Positions 63,805 to 64,000 of a DNA stretch of 64,000 nt are shown here, piece after piece (positions within the stretch are counted from its first letter, which is position 1; the number at the start of each line of letters is the position of its first letter). A model generated the notes under the pieces. The model was not told the origin of the DNA. It did not search any database and saw nothing but the letters and a program-made list of their open reading frames with translations. The DNA is taken from the NCBI RefSeq assembly GCF_000092025.1, contig NC_003063.2, positions 1,617,501-1,681,500 on the forward strand, read 5' to 3'. The stretch comes from Agrobacterium fabrum str. C58 (GTDB lineage: Bacteria > Pseudomonadota > Alphaproteobacteria > Rhizobiales > Rhizobiaceae). Position numbers and translations under genes: made by a program.

Positions 63805-64000
63805 TTAGTTGATGGTGTAGGGAATGTCGGGAAGCGAGGCCGGGAAGTCCGGAACCGGGCGCTTCATCCATTTGGCATAGACTTTTGCGAGGTCGCCATT
63901 GGCCTTGGCCTTGTCGAGCCAGGCGTTGAGCGCTTCGTTCCAGTCCTTTTCACCCGGGCGCGTGGCGGCGCTGTTGTAGAGGGTCACGAGGTCGAACTTC
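63805..64000 (-). CDS. ABC importer periplasmic binding protein, C-terminal end only
   Basis: About 65 residues of the C-terminus are visible; the gene continues past the right edge. KFDLVTLYNSAATRPGEKDW, LNAWLDKAKANGDLAKVYAKWM and the end PDFPASLPDIPYTIN are typical of SBP_bac_3 binding proteins, where the last helix reads N-G-L--I--KW. It precedes the GlnQ-type ATPase by 30 bp and is presumably its partner. The ligand is unknown; quinate or shikimate would fit the neighbours. Confidence 0.85.
   Translation of the reverse strand, partial: KFDLVTLYNSAATRPGEKDWNEALNAWLDKAKANGDLAKVYAKWMKRPVPDFPASLPDIPYTIN

Overview
The window is a dense, GC-rich stretch of an alphaproteobacterial genome, most likely Agrobacterium or a close member of the Rhizobiaceae. 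The strongest pointer is the family 1 beta-glucosidase at 13104-14483, which I recognise as essentially the Agrobacterium enzyme Abg. Other pointers are the split iol cluster with an RpiR-type regulator, xylA/xylB next to a LacI regulator, and several families of short intergenic palindromes of the kind common in rhizobia. No rRNA, tRNA, phage, integrase, transposase or CRISPR array was seen. The gene content (catabolic clusters, each with its own uptake system and regulator) would fit a secondary chromosome or chromid, but that is inference.

Layout, left to right. 1-4386: 5' part of gltX, an SLC13-type permease, a TerC-family membrane protein and a TetR repressor. 4437-7430: divergent operator region, HlyD/EmrB-type efflux pair and a strong terminator. 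7505-12530: a PPOX flavoprotein gene flanked by two copies of a palindromic operator, then a LacI regulator with xylB and xylA. 12971-15480: LacI-type operator, abg and a nitroreductase. 15699-18360: methionine importer metNIQ with terminator. 18540-20744: CHASE4-GGDEF-EAL protein. 20968-24448: trhO, the overlapping CYTH/CHAD pair and eda (TTG start). 24479-26387: DUF533 protein behind an RBS-sequestering hairpin, a GNAT and a small membrane protein. 26468-29582: nickel/cobalt exporter with its DUF1007 partner, and an MFS carrier. 29795-33904: WD40 protein, His-rich COG0523 GTPase with a Zur-like box upstream, creatininase-family hydrolase and a MarR regulator. 34037-36474: LacI regulator and a 2-hydroxyacid dehydrogenase.

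36609-49237 is one long leftward block: livKHMGF, an RpiR (IolR-like) regulator, iolC-iolD-iolE-iolB and a Gfo/Idh/MocA dehydrogenase. 49577-50859 holds an unrecognised 124-residue protein and an AraC/GyrI-like regulator. 50980-57985 is a leftward peptide-uptake operon (fused DppDF ATPase, DppA, DppB, DppC) ending in an M14 carboxypeptidase. 58576-64000 holds a small ABM monooxygenase and a quinate/shikimate-to-protocatechuate module: QuiC, a divergent TetR, AroQ, AroE and part of a polar amino-acid type ABC transporter that runs off the right edge.

The most unusual material lies between genes. At least five families of palindromic repeats occur in more than a dozen intergenic places. One copy forms a 94-nt-arm palindrome of 250 bp, and another supplies the stop codon of the nickel/cobalt exporter. 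Several operator-like palindromes can be tied to neighbouring regulators. I did not find a clearly new defence or mobile system. The best candidates for undescribed biology are the twin operators around the PPOX gene, the RBS hairpin before the DUF533 gene, the WD40/COG0523 pair, and the ABC transporter joined to the quinate module.
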